Below are positions 23,930 through 36,107 of a DNA stretch of 64,000 bases, in pieces. Both the position numbers and the translations under genes were made by a program. Source of the stretch: Macrotrachela quadricornifera. Lineage: Eukaryota; Rotifera; Eurotatoria; Philodinida; Philodinidae. Under the pieces are notes generated by a model. The model did not search any database and was not told where the DNA came from. It saw only the letters and a program-made list of their open reading frames with translations. Each line of letters starts with the position of its first letter. Position 1 is the stretch's first letter. The stretch lies in assembly GCA_022393335.1 (NCBI GenBank), contig JAJEKB010020060.1, forward strand, positions 1 through 64,000, written 5' to 3'.

Positions 23930-24248
23930 ACCATAGTTTCCAATGGTCATTTGTACCATAGCTACCATGTTCATTTTAACCATAGTTACCATAGTCATTT
24001 TAATCATAGTTACTGTGGTCATTATAACCATAGTTATTAAATAGTCATTTGTACCATAATATCCATAGTTATTAAATAGTCATTTGTACCATAATATCCA
24101 TAGTTATAAAATAGTCATTTGTACCATAATAACCATAGTTATTAAATAGACATTTCTATCATAATAACCATAATTATTAAATAGTCATTTGTACCATAAT
24201 ATCCATAGTTATTAAATAGTCATTTCTATCATAATAACCATAGCCATT
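23930..24248. repeat. Minisatellite, ~34-bp unit
   Basis: Units such as AGTCATTTGTACCATAATA followed by CCATAGTTATTAA repeat about nine times with small changes. The block is followed by the hairpin end module at 24260-24340. A related array with units containing GGTCATTTGTGCC lies at 27055-27185, before an identical end module. Confidence 0.85.
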
Positions 24249-24259
24249 TTGACGGCGTT

Positions 24260-24340
24260 TCCGACAGACGAACAGACAGACCGACCGACAGATACAGGTG
24301 AATTTCGTTTTCTAGACCCTATCCTTTCAGTCTAGGGAAT
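24260..24340 (+). repeat. CAGACAGACC tract and CTAGAC hairpin end module
   Basis: A GACAGACC/GACCGACAGA tract is followed by a stem CTAGAC / GTCTAG (24312-24336) with CCTATCCTTTCA between. The same hairpin occurs at 27225-27251, also after a TTTGTRCC minisatellite. Layout resembles the tails at 19200, 48830 and 49180. Confidence 0.65.
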
Positions 24341-24425
24341 ATAAAACTTATCACTCGATTCTTTATACCATAATTGTCAAATGCATTTATTGCTTAGGGT
24401 TTTATTGCCGTCGCTATCACCACTA

Positions 24426-25905
24426 CACAGTGGGCAACTTTCGTATAGCAGGCGGACATGTAAGTTTCGTGCTCTGAAACGGATTTTTATTGCTTAGAAG
24501 TGATTATATATCACTTAGAAAATCATCTTTAAGCAAATAAAGCACTTTTTGAAAAAAAAAATTTTTCGTGAAAATCACCTGTGGGGTACCTTTGCCAAAA
24601 TTTTCGAAAAAAAGTTTTTATTAGAAAATACATCGTGTCACTCACCATTCGACGTAGTTTGGCACGCTGATTCCGAAAATCACCTTGGTTTCTCGGTAAG
24701 ATGTTATTTTAAGGATAAAAAAAGAGATTTGGGGAGCCAAAAGAAGGAATTAGGGTCAAAAATCAGGGTTTTCTTAGGAATTCCTAGCATAGTATATGGT
24801 CTCTGATGCGATACGATGTATATAGTTAACGAAAATCTAATATAGATGAACACATTGAGTAAATGACTGAGTTCAGTTGAATGAGAACTCTTTATAATGC
24901 TCGAAAAATACGGAATGACTCATCTTTTTTAGCTTTCCTTGCACGAAGGTCAAAAATTTTTTTTCGAAAAAATGCTTTTTATTATATATGGTTGGATGCA
25001 GCTCGACGAGCTGATTCCGAATATCACCTTAGTTTTGCATCAAAATGATGCCTTGTTTTAAAAAATAGGGATTCGGGGGCAAAAACCTCATTTTTTAGGA
25101 GACTCATAGCACCGGTTAAGCGCATCAGTGCGAAGTCGCGCTATGGTCAATGATGAATCAGACGTGGAAGAATAATTAGTGAAAGTTTGAGATCAATCGC
25201 ACTTAAACTCTTTGTAGCGTTTAAAAACTATGGAAAGGCTGTTTTTCAAAACCTTATCGACCACAAGAACCAACTTTTTTTTTTGAGAAACACTTCTTGT
25301 TATATATGATTCGATGCAGCTCGATGAGCTGATTCCGAATATGATCTTAGTTTTGCGTCAAAACGTTCTCATCTTCTCAAAACTAGCCATTCCTGGGCAG
25401 AAACCTGGTTTTTTGGGAGACCTCTAGCTCAGCCTGTGTTCACTGTTTCAACATCGCGCTATGATCAATGATAAATCACACATTGGAGAATGATTGGTGA
25501 AAATTTCAGCTTAATCGGATGAAAACTCTTTGTAGCGTTCATAAAATACGGTATGACCTATTTTTTGACCTATTTTTGGCCCAATAATCACTTTTTTTCT
25601 ATTTCATTTTTGGTTCAATCGAAATCATTTTTTCATCCAATATAGCTTATGGGTCAGTCATTCGTTTCAGATAGTTTTTCTTTTTAAAATGTTTTGATAA
25701 GTTGAAAAAAGGAATGGTCTCCGTATAATTATCGATTTATGAGCAATTTTTTGACGCTGGACTTTTCCAGGGGTATGGCTCGATTTCTGGAAATCTAGTT
25801 TTAGGGTAAGATAGACTAACCATAGACGTATTCATTCCGATATTTGAACTTGGGAAAATAGAACTTTCGGTCATGTCCGCCTGGTTGCCCACTGTGCACT
25901 ATCAC
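24426..25905. mobile_element. TIR element with three internal ~320-bp repeats
   Basis: The left end CACAGTGGGCAAC with AGGCGGACATG is matched at the right by CATGTCCGCCTGG with GTTGCCCACTGTG. The flanks share CACTA and a wider CTATCACCAC, so the duplication length is uncertain. Inside, a ~320-bp unit is present three times (about 24590-24915, 24920-25255 and 25260-25565). Each has GCTGATTCCGAA near its start, AGGGTT/GGTTTTTT-type words in the middle and GAAAACTCTTTGTAGCG or a variant near its end. No transposase was found. Confidence 0.7.
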
Positions 25906-25999
25906 CACGACTATTTTGACCATAGTTGTTGTTTGGTTATTTATACCTACAATTATCACAATTAACGTTCATCGAAGTTCGATGCACCTGGCCCTAGAC

Positions 26000-26353
26000 T
26001 GTCGCACTTTACATGTGGATATGATTGTATTTAGATATGAACAATAGTACATTAACATTTACTTATAAATAAAATACACATCACAATTATTGTAGTATCG
26101 AATTATTTCATCTTTAGTATAACAGATCATTTTCTTTTGCATAAAAATATAGTTGACGGTATAGTATACTTTCGTTCATTAAAAGAATATCACATATATA
26201 GCTTTGCGCGTTATTGCAGAGACTATGTATAAAATGTTGTATTCATTCTACTATTTGTCAATATGTGGCCTTTTTTATTATTTAAGCTAACTTACAAGAT
26301 AATCAGACTAACAGATTTCGTAAAAATATTTTACAATGATACACCTCCTAAAC
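26000..26353. other. Unassigned AT-rich sequence
   Basis: No motif or spliced frame that I can support. It lies downstream of the minus-strand exon remnant. Confidence 0.35.
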
Positions 26354-27010
26354 TTTAAAATTGTCAAATTACAAATGCACATTTTTGAAGCTTCTAATCC
26401 TTGATATTGTTTTTCTGAATCATCGTATAAGACATTTGGACATATCGTTGTTCTTTTCATACATGTATTAATAATCTTTCTTGATGATAAAGAACAACAT
26501 GCTATTTAAAAATACACCAATATTTCCTTTAAAGTGTTAATAAGATTCTGTGTATACGAACATTCTATTTTTTTATTGTTATTAATATTATTTTCATCGT
26601 GTTCTATATCAAGAGTAAAGTTGACGTTACATTCTGATTTATATTTATCTAATAAAATAATAATATAGCTACTAGTAAGAAATATTTCAAATATTTAACT
26701 TAGCACCTTTTTAACACAAAAAAAATTAATATTATATTATTTAAATAATACGATATTAACGAGTGAAAAATATATTATCGCAAATATTCTATACCCACTA
26801 ATAAGTATATACGATTCAAATATAATGCGTAAATAAATAATCAGTCCATTCTAAAATATACACCTTCATAAAAATACTTATCAAACCCTGAAAACTTTTA
26901 CTCGTTTCCTAATTCAAATATTAATATCTATGTATCATTTTTTTTTGTACGCAGCTTCAAAATAATCAGCTGTATCAAAATCATATGTTTCATTTACTGT
27001 AGTTATTTAC
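26354..27010 (-). pseudogene. Remnant of a Cys-containing minus-strand gene
   Basis: A minus-strand exon from 26648 (after an acceptor ending TTATTAG) to 26354 (donor GTTTAG) stays in one frame apart from a single TAA. Around 96 codons are read, including KYKSECNVNFTLDIEHDEN and TCMKRTTICPNVLYDDSEK, with seven to eight cysteines. An upstream piece at about 27007-26952 reads NETYDFDTADYFEAA up to a GT donor. Codon use looks like that of the real genes here. The region between them shows no further exon. I do not recognise the family. An extracellular, disulphide-bonded domain is a guess from the cysteines. Confidence 0.4.
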
Positions 27011-27054
27011 CGATTGTTGCCGTACTTTTATTATCATTTTTTAATAGTGAAATT

Positions 27055-27251
27055 ACGTGGTCATTCGTGCCATAGCTACGTGGTCATTTGTGCCATAGAA
27101 ACGTGGTCATTTGTACCAAAAAAAGGTCATTTGTGCCAAAATAATGGTCGTTTGTGCCAAAAAAATGGTCATTTGTGCCTTGTTACCGACAAAATCGATA
27201 CGCGCAGTAAGATGAATTCCCGTTTCTAGACCCTATCCTTTCAGTCTAGGG
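27055..27251 (+). repeat. GGTCATTTGTGCC minisatellite and hairpin tail
   Basis: About six 19-22-bp units with GGTCATTTGTGCCA are followed by GTTACCGACAAAATCGATAC and the CTAGAC/GTCTAG hairpin at 27226-27250. This is the same arrangement as 23930-24340 and is evidently another copy of that family. Confidence 0.75.
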
Positions 27252-27254
27252 AAA

Positions 27255-28044
27255 AGTATACAACAGTTGACCTACTACTTCAATACTATAATTTCTCGAA
27301 TATTCGAGAAATTCTCTGGAATTCCTACCGATTTTTAGATTTTTTCGCATGTAGACTAGCGTAGTCATCTGATAAGATCCGTAATGGGATCGAAATCACG
27401 ATCGTGGTAGTCTATTTCTATGCACACCGTGTGTTTAGAAGTTTTGCTATGAGGGTAGTTTAATTTATTACTATATCTATGCAGAATATTTACCATTTGA
27501 TGACAACCCTTGAGAAAGGGTGAGACCTAGGTCGTGGGACTACTTTTACATAATATTCACTCTCATCCTCAATATTAAAATTGATGAATCTTTTTGTCGT
27601 TCTATATCATGCATGTAACTTTTCCGCGAACTTTCATAGTCAGTTTATTCAACAGAGAGCAAAGATAAGAAAAATGTATTTTTATCATTTGCGCTTTCGT
27701 AAGTCATGTGCAGAACACTATATTCTTTTACTTATGCTTTTGGTATAGGTGAAATACAGGTATGTAAGATAAATAAGTGTTTTGTTAAACAGCAACGACA
27801 AAAAAAGAAATTCTCAACTATAAATTCAGCCAATGCATTTAGTATAAAGAAAAAGTAACCCTCGCCGCAACGACTCACTCAACCTACGACTGAACCACTG
27901 AGGGCATTTGTGCACTAATACGCTTTATCGAGACACTCACCGATAGTATGAAACATAACCATCTATATTGTCTTCCACATTTTTGTAAGTTTTATAACCG
28001 TATAATATCCTTGAAGTTTATCCAGTTTCATAAAGACAAATATG
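27255..28044. other. Unassigned sequence
   Basis: A TATTCGAGAAATTC palindrome lies near 27298-27316; otherwise nothing is recognised. Confidence 0.35.
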
Positions 28045-28046
28045 AG

Positions 28047-28560
28047 TCGTGTCCAAATTTCGTGAATTCTGAACTCTTGAATTACTTGTGAAATAAGCAG
28101 TGATCATACAAAAATTGAAAAGAAACGGAAATATTCAAGGTAACCGAAGGAATCCAAAGAACTCAATTGCCCTCAACCTCCCACACCTTCACCCGACGCA
28201 GCGACTAGAAATTTGCAATAGGTTGTTAGATACTATATAGCTTGAGAATCTAAGGTAGTCCTTACGGACTCTAAAATATGGACTTTAATTAAAGCTTAGA
28301 GTTGAGAGTGCCAGCCCTATTGACGACCCAATGGTATGTCCAATATAGAGTATGTGATGAGATTAGAGTAGCCCCCGCCCCTCCAATCGGTAGCAGATGC
28401 TAACCTAAGGGTACTCTTTGAGGATGAGGGTGATTGAACTTCTTGAATTCCATGAGTTTCGTGAGTTCTTTAAATAGCTCCGTTTCTCTTCAATTTCTGT
28501 ATGATCACTGCTTATTTCACAATTAATTCAAGAGTTCAGATTTCACAGAATTTGGACACT
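28047..28560. mobile_element. Foldback element with GTGTCCAAATT ends
   Basis: GTGTCCAAATTTCGTGAATT at the left pairs with AATTTGGACAC and its neighbours at the right. TGAAATAAGCAGTGATCATA on the left is matched by TATGATCACTGCTTATTTCA on the right. The middle (28150-28430) is unusually GC-rich for this region. No TSD was identified. Confidence 0.75.
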
Positions 28561-28572
28561 GCTGGGCATTTT

Positions 28573-28908
28573 ACTGTATACTATGATGTATAGTAAAAAC
28601 TCGAAATATTGTATTTTGATCTGAAACTTTGCCCATAGAGTGGCCTATTAATAGGTAGAGTATTCTGAAAATTTCGGCTCTGAAGAACGTTTTCTTCCTA
28701 ACATATTAAAGTCTAAAAAAAACCAGAAAATATTTTGGAATATGGGTGAGTTTTAGGAGGCTGAATATATTAGGAATAAAATGTTCTTCAGAGCTAAAAT
28801 TTTCAGGATACTCTACCCATTAATAGACCACTCTAGGGGCAAAGTTTCAGATCAAAATACGATACTTCAAGTTTTTACTATAAACCATACTATACAATAA
28901 AATATCAG
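28573..28908. mobile_element. Foldback element next to the previous one
   Basis: Arms 28573-28708 and 28765-28908 match in reverse complement, for example TTTTGATCTGAAACTTTGCC against GGCAAAGTTTCAGATCAAAA. Outer parts carry TATAGTAAAAACT and its partner. There is a gap of only about a dozen bases from the previous palindrome. Confidence 0.75.
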
Positions 28909-29315
28909 CAAAGTGCCTTTAATTCCAAGAAGAAGCCCTACGGGGACATGCTCTTTTGAGGTTTTCCATACCTCACTGGGGTCTACCTTATGCATGGGGA
29001 CTGAACTCAAAAGCGGTTAATCAGTTGTATCGGTCCCCTCGTTAGACGTCTGATCAAACTATTTGCATTTAGTAATGAGAAAAAATTAAAAATTTCTCAA
29101 TAATGCCACTATTTAATGAAACATATACTATAGTGAAAAATTCCATTTTCTAAACTGTTTACGTACCAAAATGATGTCAGATTCATTCATGATGGTGAGA
29201 TGAAAATGTATTTTATATCGATTATTTCAATTTATAAGATTACTTTTAGATAAAATACAAATAAAAACTATAGAAATAACTGTGTTTCTTCAAAATTTTT
29301 ACTACAACAATAACA
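28909..29315. other. Region upstream of NOX5
   Basis: Contains a short GC-richer stretch (28930-29050) of unknown nature and then AT-rich sequence up to the first NOX5 exon. The NOX5 promoter is presumably here, but I cannot point to a core element. Confidence 0.3.
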
Positions 29316-32300
29316 ATGAATAAAAAACCATTAGTCATAAAGTGAGTATAGAAATTTCAGTAATACTATTATTATATGACTGATAGATCTTGGTACTAGA
29401 AATTGACAAGATCTTAATGAAATAAACTGTAGAATAGAAAACTTTTAAATCATTATTTCGACTATTAAACCATAGGAGAACTGATCAGTATCGCTGTATT
29501 CTAATGTTGTTCCAATCGACTTTTTAACTTCTGACATGTTCTTACATCAGAAATTCAGTTATAAAAAGTTAAACGTTTGTAATTTAATACTTTTCAAATC
29601 ACAATGAAATTTATTTATAGAAATTTACATAAACATACGTACACAGAGGGATAGCAATCGATAACGAAATACAATAAAATACTGATACAAAATATAAAAA
29701 AGAAGTAAAATGAAAAGGATTCTTAGTATTTTTTTTGGTGATTTTATAAGAAATTCTTTTAATTCTGATATCATAATAAGATCGAATTTTTTCATTTTTC
29801 TAAAAAAGAGCCCGACCTTCACAACAATCAATACGTCGTCGTCACGATGCTGTAATTCAATTACGAGCACTTCTTGATGAACCTGCCGAAGCATTACCGA
29901 TATCCTTCCAACAACCTGGTGATAGTTCATTAACTGATAAAAAGTTAACTGTACAAGATGTTTCCAAAATGCTGAATACTCCATCATGTATGATAGAACG
30001 AATTGTTAATGTATTAAATAGATTTTCCCATAATAATCAATTTTCATTAATGAGTCGAGTTGATGTACAGAGAATGACTCGGATATTAAATGGTTCTATA
30101 GATGTTCGTGCGCTTGTTTTTTTTTGCATACTCGATGAGGAACAAGATGATTTTATAACAAAACAAGGTTTCATGGATTTCTATGAAATGTATTTAAAAA
30201 ATATTCGATCATTTGATCATAGTCGAATACCTCAATATATTGATGCATTATTACAAAAATTTCATCTTGATGAAGTAATTGCATTTCTTTTTTTATAATT
30301 TCTATATATTATTTATATAAATAGCAAGATCAAATTGATTTTGATGAATTTTATTCAATTGTACGAAAAGATCCAATATTATTACAATCATTAGCACAAT
30401 TTACTGTTGATCCAACATGGTCTAATGGAACTAGTAATCCATCCCCATCAAAACCAAAATTAAATCCTATTAGAAAATGTTGTATAAATTTATGTTCACA
30501 AGAAACAATTTATGAAGATCAACAATCAATATTTACTATTGATTATATACGTGATCATTTTTCAAGAGTTATTTTTTTTATTCTTTATATATTAATTAAT
30601 ATTACTTTACTTTTATATGTTATTATATATCGAACAGTTGCATTAGAAGATCACGTTCTCACCATATTTGCACGTATTGGTGGAATGTTACTTAATTTTA
30701 ATTGTGCATTTATAGTTATACTTATGCTTAAACGTACAATATTAGGTATACGATCTAATGAATATTTAAGAAAATGGATACCTATTGATGATCATATTGA
30801 TTTTCATCAATATGTTGGACGATTTATTGCAGCATTAGTTATTTTACATACAGCTGCTCATATGGCTAATTTTGGACGACCTTCATTTAAAGTCAATAGT
30901 AAATTGTCTTATATTTAATTTCTTTCTAGAGATAATATTGAAATTAATCATATCCAGACATGATCAAAATTATGAAGGAAAAGAAAATTGAATTTTTTTC
31001 ATGTACTTCACTAAAGAAAAGAAAAATAATTAATTTTGTGGAACGCGATCTAGAAGAGAGTGTTGGAGTGTTTAAGGGAAGCAATTTGGATCCCCCCATA
31101 GACTGTGATCGATGGGTAAAATTAGCGTCACTATTTTAGACTATAATCTACTATGGAGTTCAATTGAATTTCTCTCTCTCCCTCTTCGTATTTTTGAGTT
31201 TTTATCACTAAAGTTCTTTTAATTTTTGATCTTCTATATATCGTGAGAAAGTCCAGAATACGCTACATCTTTTGGTGTATTTAGTTTGAGCATCAAATAC
31301 TATTTTAAGTATAAAAAATGTATTAAAAAAAAATCTAACATTTTTTTATACTACAAAAATAGGTGTCCATAATGTTGTAATATACTTTATTTTGCACATA
31401 TTTCAGCTTAGGCAAATGATAGAATGTTGCATTTTTTTTCAAAAGATGCGCCATGAAAAGCTCTGTAAAATGGGTATGATTAGAATCATTTTTGGCTATT
31501 CTAATCGTCTTTCTTACACTCAAAAAAAACAACCGACATCACAGTATCAGTTTCCGTCATATTGAAAATTCTTGGAAAACATATCTGATACTCTATAGGA
31601 ATTATCCTAATACAGCTTTTGTACAACTTTGAACGACGCATCTTTTAAAACAAAAGTCAATATTCTATCATTTTCTAAGGTTACGATATATCCAAAACAA
31701 AAGGTGTTCTTAACATTTTCAATATGACAGAAATCGACACTATCATGAAGGTTCTTCATTTTTGAGTATAGGAAGAACCATTAGAACAGAGGAAAATGAT
31801 TCTAATCATACTCTGTTTTTAGAGCTTTTCATGGTGCATCTTTTGAAAAAAAATGCAACATTCTATCACTTTCCTAAGCTGAAATAGAGTATGTGACATT
31901 ATTATAAACATCATATAGTAAAAAAAATGTTAGATTTTTTTCTAATACATTTTTTATACTTCAAATCGTATATGATGCTCAAACTAAATACACTAAAAGA
32001 TGTAGCATATTCTAGGCTAGGGGGAATTCAATTGACCCCTACAGTATAAAGGACTGTAGACTATCATAGACACTTATTTGGACAAACTCAGAATATCTGG
32101 TATACAATGTACGCAGTTTCACATTTTTAATCCTGCAAGAATTGCGCGACATAGCTTTCTTGTAATATTAGAAAATCATTCTCGAGTAAAATATCTATTT
32201 AGGATGTACCAAAAGTTCGTGTCCTGCCATTTAAAGGACCTTGCCGATTGTGGTGAACTGATTTAGAAATAAGAAACAAATATATTATGTTGTAGAGCCT

Positions 32301-35211
32301 TTCGAACCACATCGAATGATATATAGTAAATTCTGTTTTCTTAGAACTTTGAACGACCGAAAATCAATTTATTGATAGATGACTACATACTCACGTCCAT
32401 ATTCACAAGATGATCATAAATAGTGCGTATATAATGTTTGTAATCCATCAAAAACTCTTCAAAGTCGCATGCGAGAAACAATATTTTACAAATGATTTTA
32501 ATGAATATCAACAACCATAATAAAACATTCAATCATGGTTCTCAGGTACGGATGTGAATGTGTAGTCATCTATCATTAAATTGACTTTAGATCCCTCAAA
32601 ATTCTATGAAAACAGGATGTATTATATACCATTCAATACGTCTCGAAAAGCTTTACAATATAATATATTTGTTTCTTATTTCTGAACCGATATATTCCAT
32701 CCGACAAAGCCCTCTAAGTGGCGAGACATGAAATTTTTAGATGCAACAATGAAGAACGAATGATTCTCTTTTTGTTAATAAACTAAATAGTAAGAATATG
32801 CATTTATTAAATTCTCCTCAAACGAAATCTAATTCAAATTAGTTGATTGAGATACCTATAAAACCACTGATTTACAGAAGATAAGAACAATAGACGAAAT
32901 AAAACTATGAATATGATCAATTTTTTCAATAAGAATTCAAAAATTACTTACACGAATAACTCAAATTGTAATAGAATAGGACTAAATAAATTTGTTATTG
33001 TTACAATTTATCCAATTGTATTTTTTATTTTTAGATTCTACATGGAAATGGCACGAATACATGGTAAAATAATGTTCTATTTAAAATATATATTTGTCTA
33101 TAACTAAGTCTTTTATTCAGTTCACTACACGTCCAGGTCTTGGTTGGATTAATGGTTTTGCATCGTTGAGTGGAATTATATTATGTATCATTCTTGCCAT
33201 TATGATTATCTGTTCATTACAATGGATTCGACGAGGTGGCCATTTTCAGGTCAATAAAATCATTTGAATAACCTTTTTCTGTGTACTCAAAACGTTCATA
33301 CACTCGACAATCGGTCAGCGCATATGGTCATTTACATAGGAACTCTTCACAATCATTAGGAGAATACTGATGCCTTTGTATATCATATATCAATGAGATT
33401 ACTTATGACCATAATCTCGGTAGAATAATTTCGAAATATATTTAATCACTGTGGGAGTTGAGTCAATGATCACTAGATAGGATCGGTCATAGTAACTTGG
33501 CTTCCGTTAGATGTTTTTATTCTTATAATTTAGTAAGAAAAGATGTGTGGTTGATGAAATCTATGTCTTATAGATAACTAAGTCTAAGATCTCGTGCATC
33601 CGATGAGAAAAATTCAAAATCTCATCATCTCGCAGTGTAAGATTTCTTTGGATTTGGTCAGATTTTGCTTTCGAGTATTTCTTTCATTTCATAACTTACT
33701 CGCTTCAGTAAAATGAATTTGTAGATAAAGTTGTTTTCTATCCAATTGAGATTTAATATATAGAACTCAAACGGTCAATCTGTTCAGGAAATAAGGACAA
33801 AATGGTAATCATATACTCTCGATAGCTAGTATTTTCGAGATTAAATCCAAGATTTTCACATTTATTTTAAAATAAACCTTATGAAATGATATATTGTATG
33901 TTTTATTGAATAGGTATTCTATTGGACACATTTACTTTATTATTTATTTTATTTCTTTCTTATTCTTCATTCAAAAAATTGTTGGGTAATATTTTCTATT
34001 TGTATTTATATAAAAATATTATTAAAATAATCATAGAAATGGATAATTGGTCCATTTTCAATATTTTTATTGGAAAAAGCTTATTCAGTTTTAACAAGAT
34101 ATTCATCACGTAGTGGTCGTAGTTATATACGATGGGCCACTATTGAACAATCAAATGTAATTAGTTTAAATATTCATCGACCAAAAAATTTTACGTAAGA
34201 TAAATTCGGTTTTGTTTTTCCAATAAATAAAAATAAATTTTTATTTAAAGTTTTAAACCAGGTGATTATATAACAATAAATATTCCTCATATAGCTTATT
34301 ATGAATATCATCCATTTACAATAAGTAGTGCACCAGAAGAAACATCTTATATAACTGTTCATATTCAAGCAAGTGGAAATTGGACTAAAAAAGTTTATGA
34401 ACATTTTAAAGAAATATCTGCATATAAAAATCAAGAAAATTCTTTTCGAGTTTATCGAGTTGATCTTAATACTCATCGTGCTGTTGTTGAAAGAATACGA
34501 CGTGAAGGTATTGAACGTGAAGAAAGTGCTAACAGTGAAATATCTACAACATCATCACAAATGAGAAAAGAAATTATATTTATAAATGGTCCATATTCAT
34601 CATGTGCTCGATATGTATTTGATTGTCCACATGTTGTTTTAGTTGGTGGTGGAATTGGTGTAACACCATATGCATCAATTTTATCAAGTTTAATGACACA
34701 ATTTCGTGCATCACGTGTTATTTGTAAAAATTGTCAACATATTAATTATAATCAAAAAGGTTTATTAGAAAATCGTCGATTAAAAAAAGTTGATTTTATT
34801 TGGATTAATCGTGATTATAAAAATTTTGAATGGTTTCTTGACCTTCTTAGACAATTTGAAGATGAACAAGATAATTATTTAAATTCAAATCCAAATGAAC
34901 GTCGATTTCTTGATATTCATCTTTATTTTACAGAAATAAAACATGATCAAAATATTGGTCATGTTCCATTAGATCTTGTTACCAAAATTTGGGCACAAGT
35001 TGCTGGACAAGATATATTTACTAGTCTTAAAGCCAAAACACACATTGGAAGACCGAAATGGGAAGACATTTTTAATGGTTTTACCTCTGATAATTATGTT
35101 CCAGTGGCAAATGATGTTGCTGTTTTCTTTTGTGGACCAGCAACAATGGGACAAACTATTAAAAAACATTGCAGAGATTTTAGATTTAGATATTATGAAG
35201 AAAAATTCTAA
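29316..35211 (+). CDS. NOX5: NOX5-like calcium-regulated NADPH oxidase
   Basis: This enzyme family moves electrons from NADPH through FAD and two haems across a membrane to oxygen, making superoxide. Eight exons: 29316-29341, 29809-30274, 30325-30898, 33035-33063, 33121-33249, 33914-33985, 34037-34194, 34251-35211. All junctions are GT-AG, phases match, and the total of 2415 bases gives 804 residues, close to human NOX5. N-terminal third: degenerate EF-hand loops (LDEEQDDFITKQGFMDF and DEQDQIDFDEF). Then the ferric-reductase membrane domain with paired haem histidines (DFHQYVGRF, LHTAAH; YWTHLLYY, LILHS) and the NOX5-like TTRPGLGWINGFAS. Then FAD-binding HPFTISSAPE, NADPH-binding GGGIGVTPYASIL, DFIWINRD, VFFCGPA and the aromatic C-terminus RYYEEKF. 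No stop or frameshift is seen. Introns are 50-57 bases except four enlarged ones; the third holds transposons. The very short first exon is the least certain part. Confidence 0.9.
31135..32066. mobile_element. Foldback element inside NOX5 intron 3
   Basis: Arms about 31135-31540 and 31700-32066 are reverse complements. Examples are CTACATCTTTTGGTGTATTT against AAATACACTAAAAGATGTAG, and AGCTCTGTAAAATGGGTATG against its partner. It carries AAAAGATGCGCCATGAAAAG, which resembles AAAAGATGCGCCGTCAAA in the palindrome at 42399, so the two may be related. No coding. Confidence 0.75.
32200..32746. mobile_element. Mariner-type MITE inside NOX5 intron 3
   Basis: The left end is TTAGGATGTACCAAAAGTTC and the right end, on the other strand, is TGCATCTAAAAATTTCATG. 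The arms continue for about 190 bp (for instance GAAATAAGAAACAAATATAT against its reverse complement). A start of the form TTAGGnTGnnCnAAAAGT is usual for mariner elements. No transposase remains. Confidence 0.65.
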
Positions 35212-36107
35212 AATTTTAAAAAATAATCGTAGACATTGCTAAGATTTTGTCATTAAAAAATTATTTTATTTTCTTCTTTTCTTAGTATTTGTGTTATTAA
35301 AATAAAACTACATGAAACTCTCCCGGCAATAGTTATTTACAAAAGAGTTTCAGCCAATCAGATTTCGATGCATTTTTTTCTCCATATAGATAAGGACGGA
35401 ACATGGGGTTGTTCGGACCAATTCGTGACTATCAGAGGTGCTCCACAAATATCCTCATAGAATCTCCCACGGTTATCAATTACATAAGCGAGTGACAATT
35501 TTCTGCTATTTGATTGGCCAGTTATCCAACGAAGAGAAAAGCTAAAGTGCCATTCTAAGTCATAATATAGTACTTGTGCGCAAACACATCGTCAATTTCG
35601 AGATTAAGGTCCTGACTATAGTGAAGGAAATAAATATGGTGAATAGAACCTTAACGTATCGAACTATGTTTTTACATAAAATAATGTTAGGATCATTTAT
35701 AAATCAATGGTAGTTTATTTGAATACACCGATCGTTTATGTATACGATCTAAAACCAAATTCGTTCGTTGTCGTTGCCAACAACATTAGTACTGAAAGTA
35801 AATGTTTGTAAAAGGGATGAGCAGAACAGCAAAATCTAATCGTTACTCTAAAGTAGAAAAATCACATTTCAGCTTTTTTTTTGTATATTTTTTGGTCAAT
35901 TATAGTAGCGAATCCATTCAAATTTGTGCAGCATCTAATAACAGATCGTCAAAAATCATTCTATTTAAAGTACCTTAAAGTGGAATGTCATTTCTTACTC
36001 ATTTAATGTAATTTTAAATTATTGAGAATTTCCATTTAATTTAACTTATTCCTTTTTTAATTAATTCCTAAACTAAAAATGATATTCTACTATTATCTTG
36101 AAAGGTG
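35212..36107. other. Intergenic, with one dispersed repeat copy
   Basis: At 35345-35525 is a diverged copy of the ~170-bp unit found three times in the element at 49529: CCAATCAGATTTCGA, then AGATAAGGA, then GGTTGTTCG. The rest is AT-rich and unassigned. NOX5 polyadenylation presumably lies in the first bases (AATAAAA near 35300). Confidence 0.55.

Noticed and set aside
23930..24248. Possible CRISPR-like array
   Set aside because: The intervals are not unique spacers. The whole unit repeats as a minisatellite, and the surroundings are eukaryotic.
29625..29987. A 120-residue minus-strand frame
   Set aside because: It is antisense to the second exon of NOX5, whose motifs and splice phases are convincing on the plus strand.
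34174..34476. A 100-residue minus-strand frame
   Set aside because: It is antisense to NOX5 exons 7 and 8, which carry the FAD-binding region.
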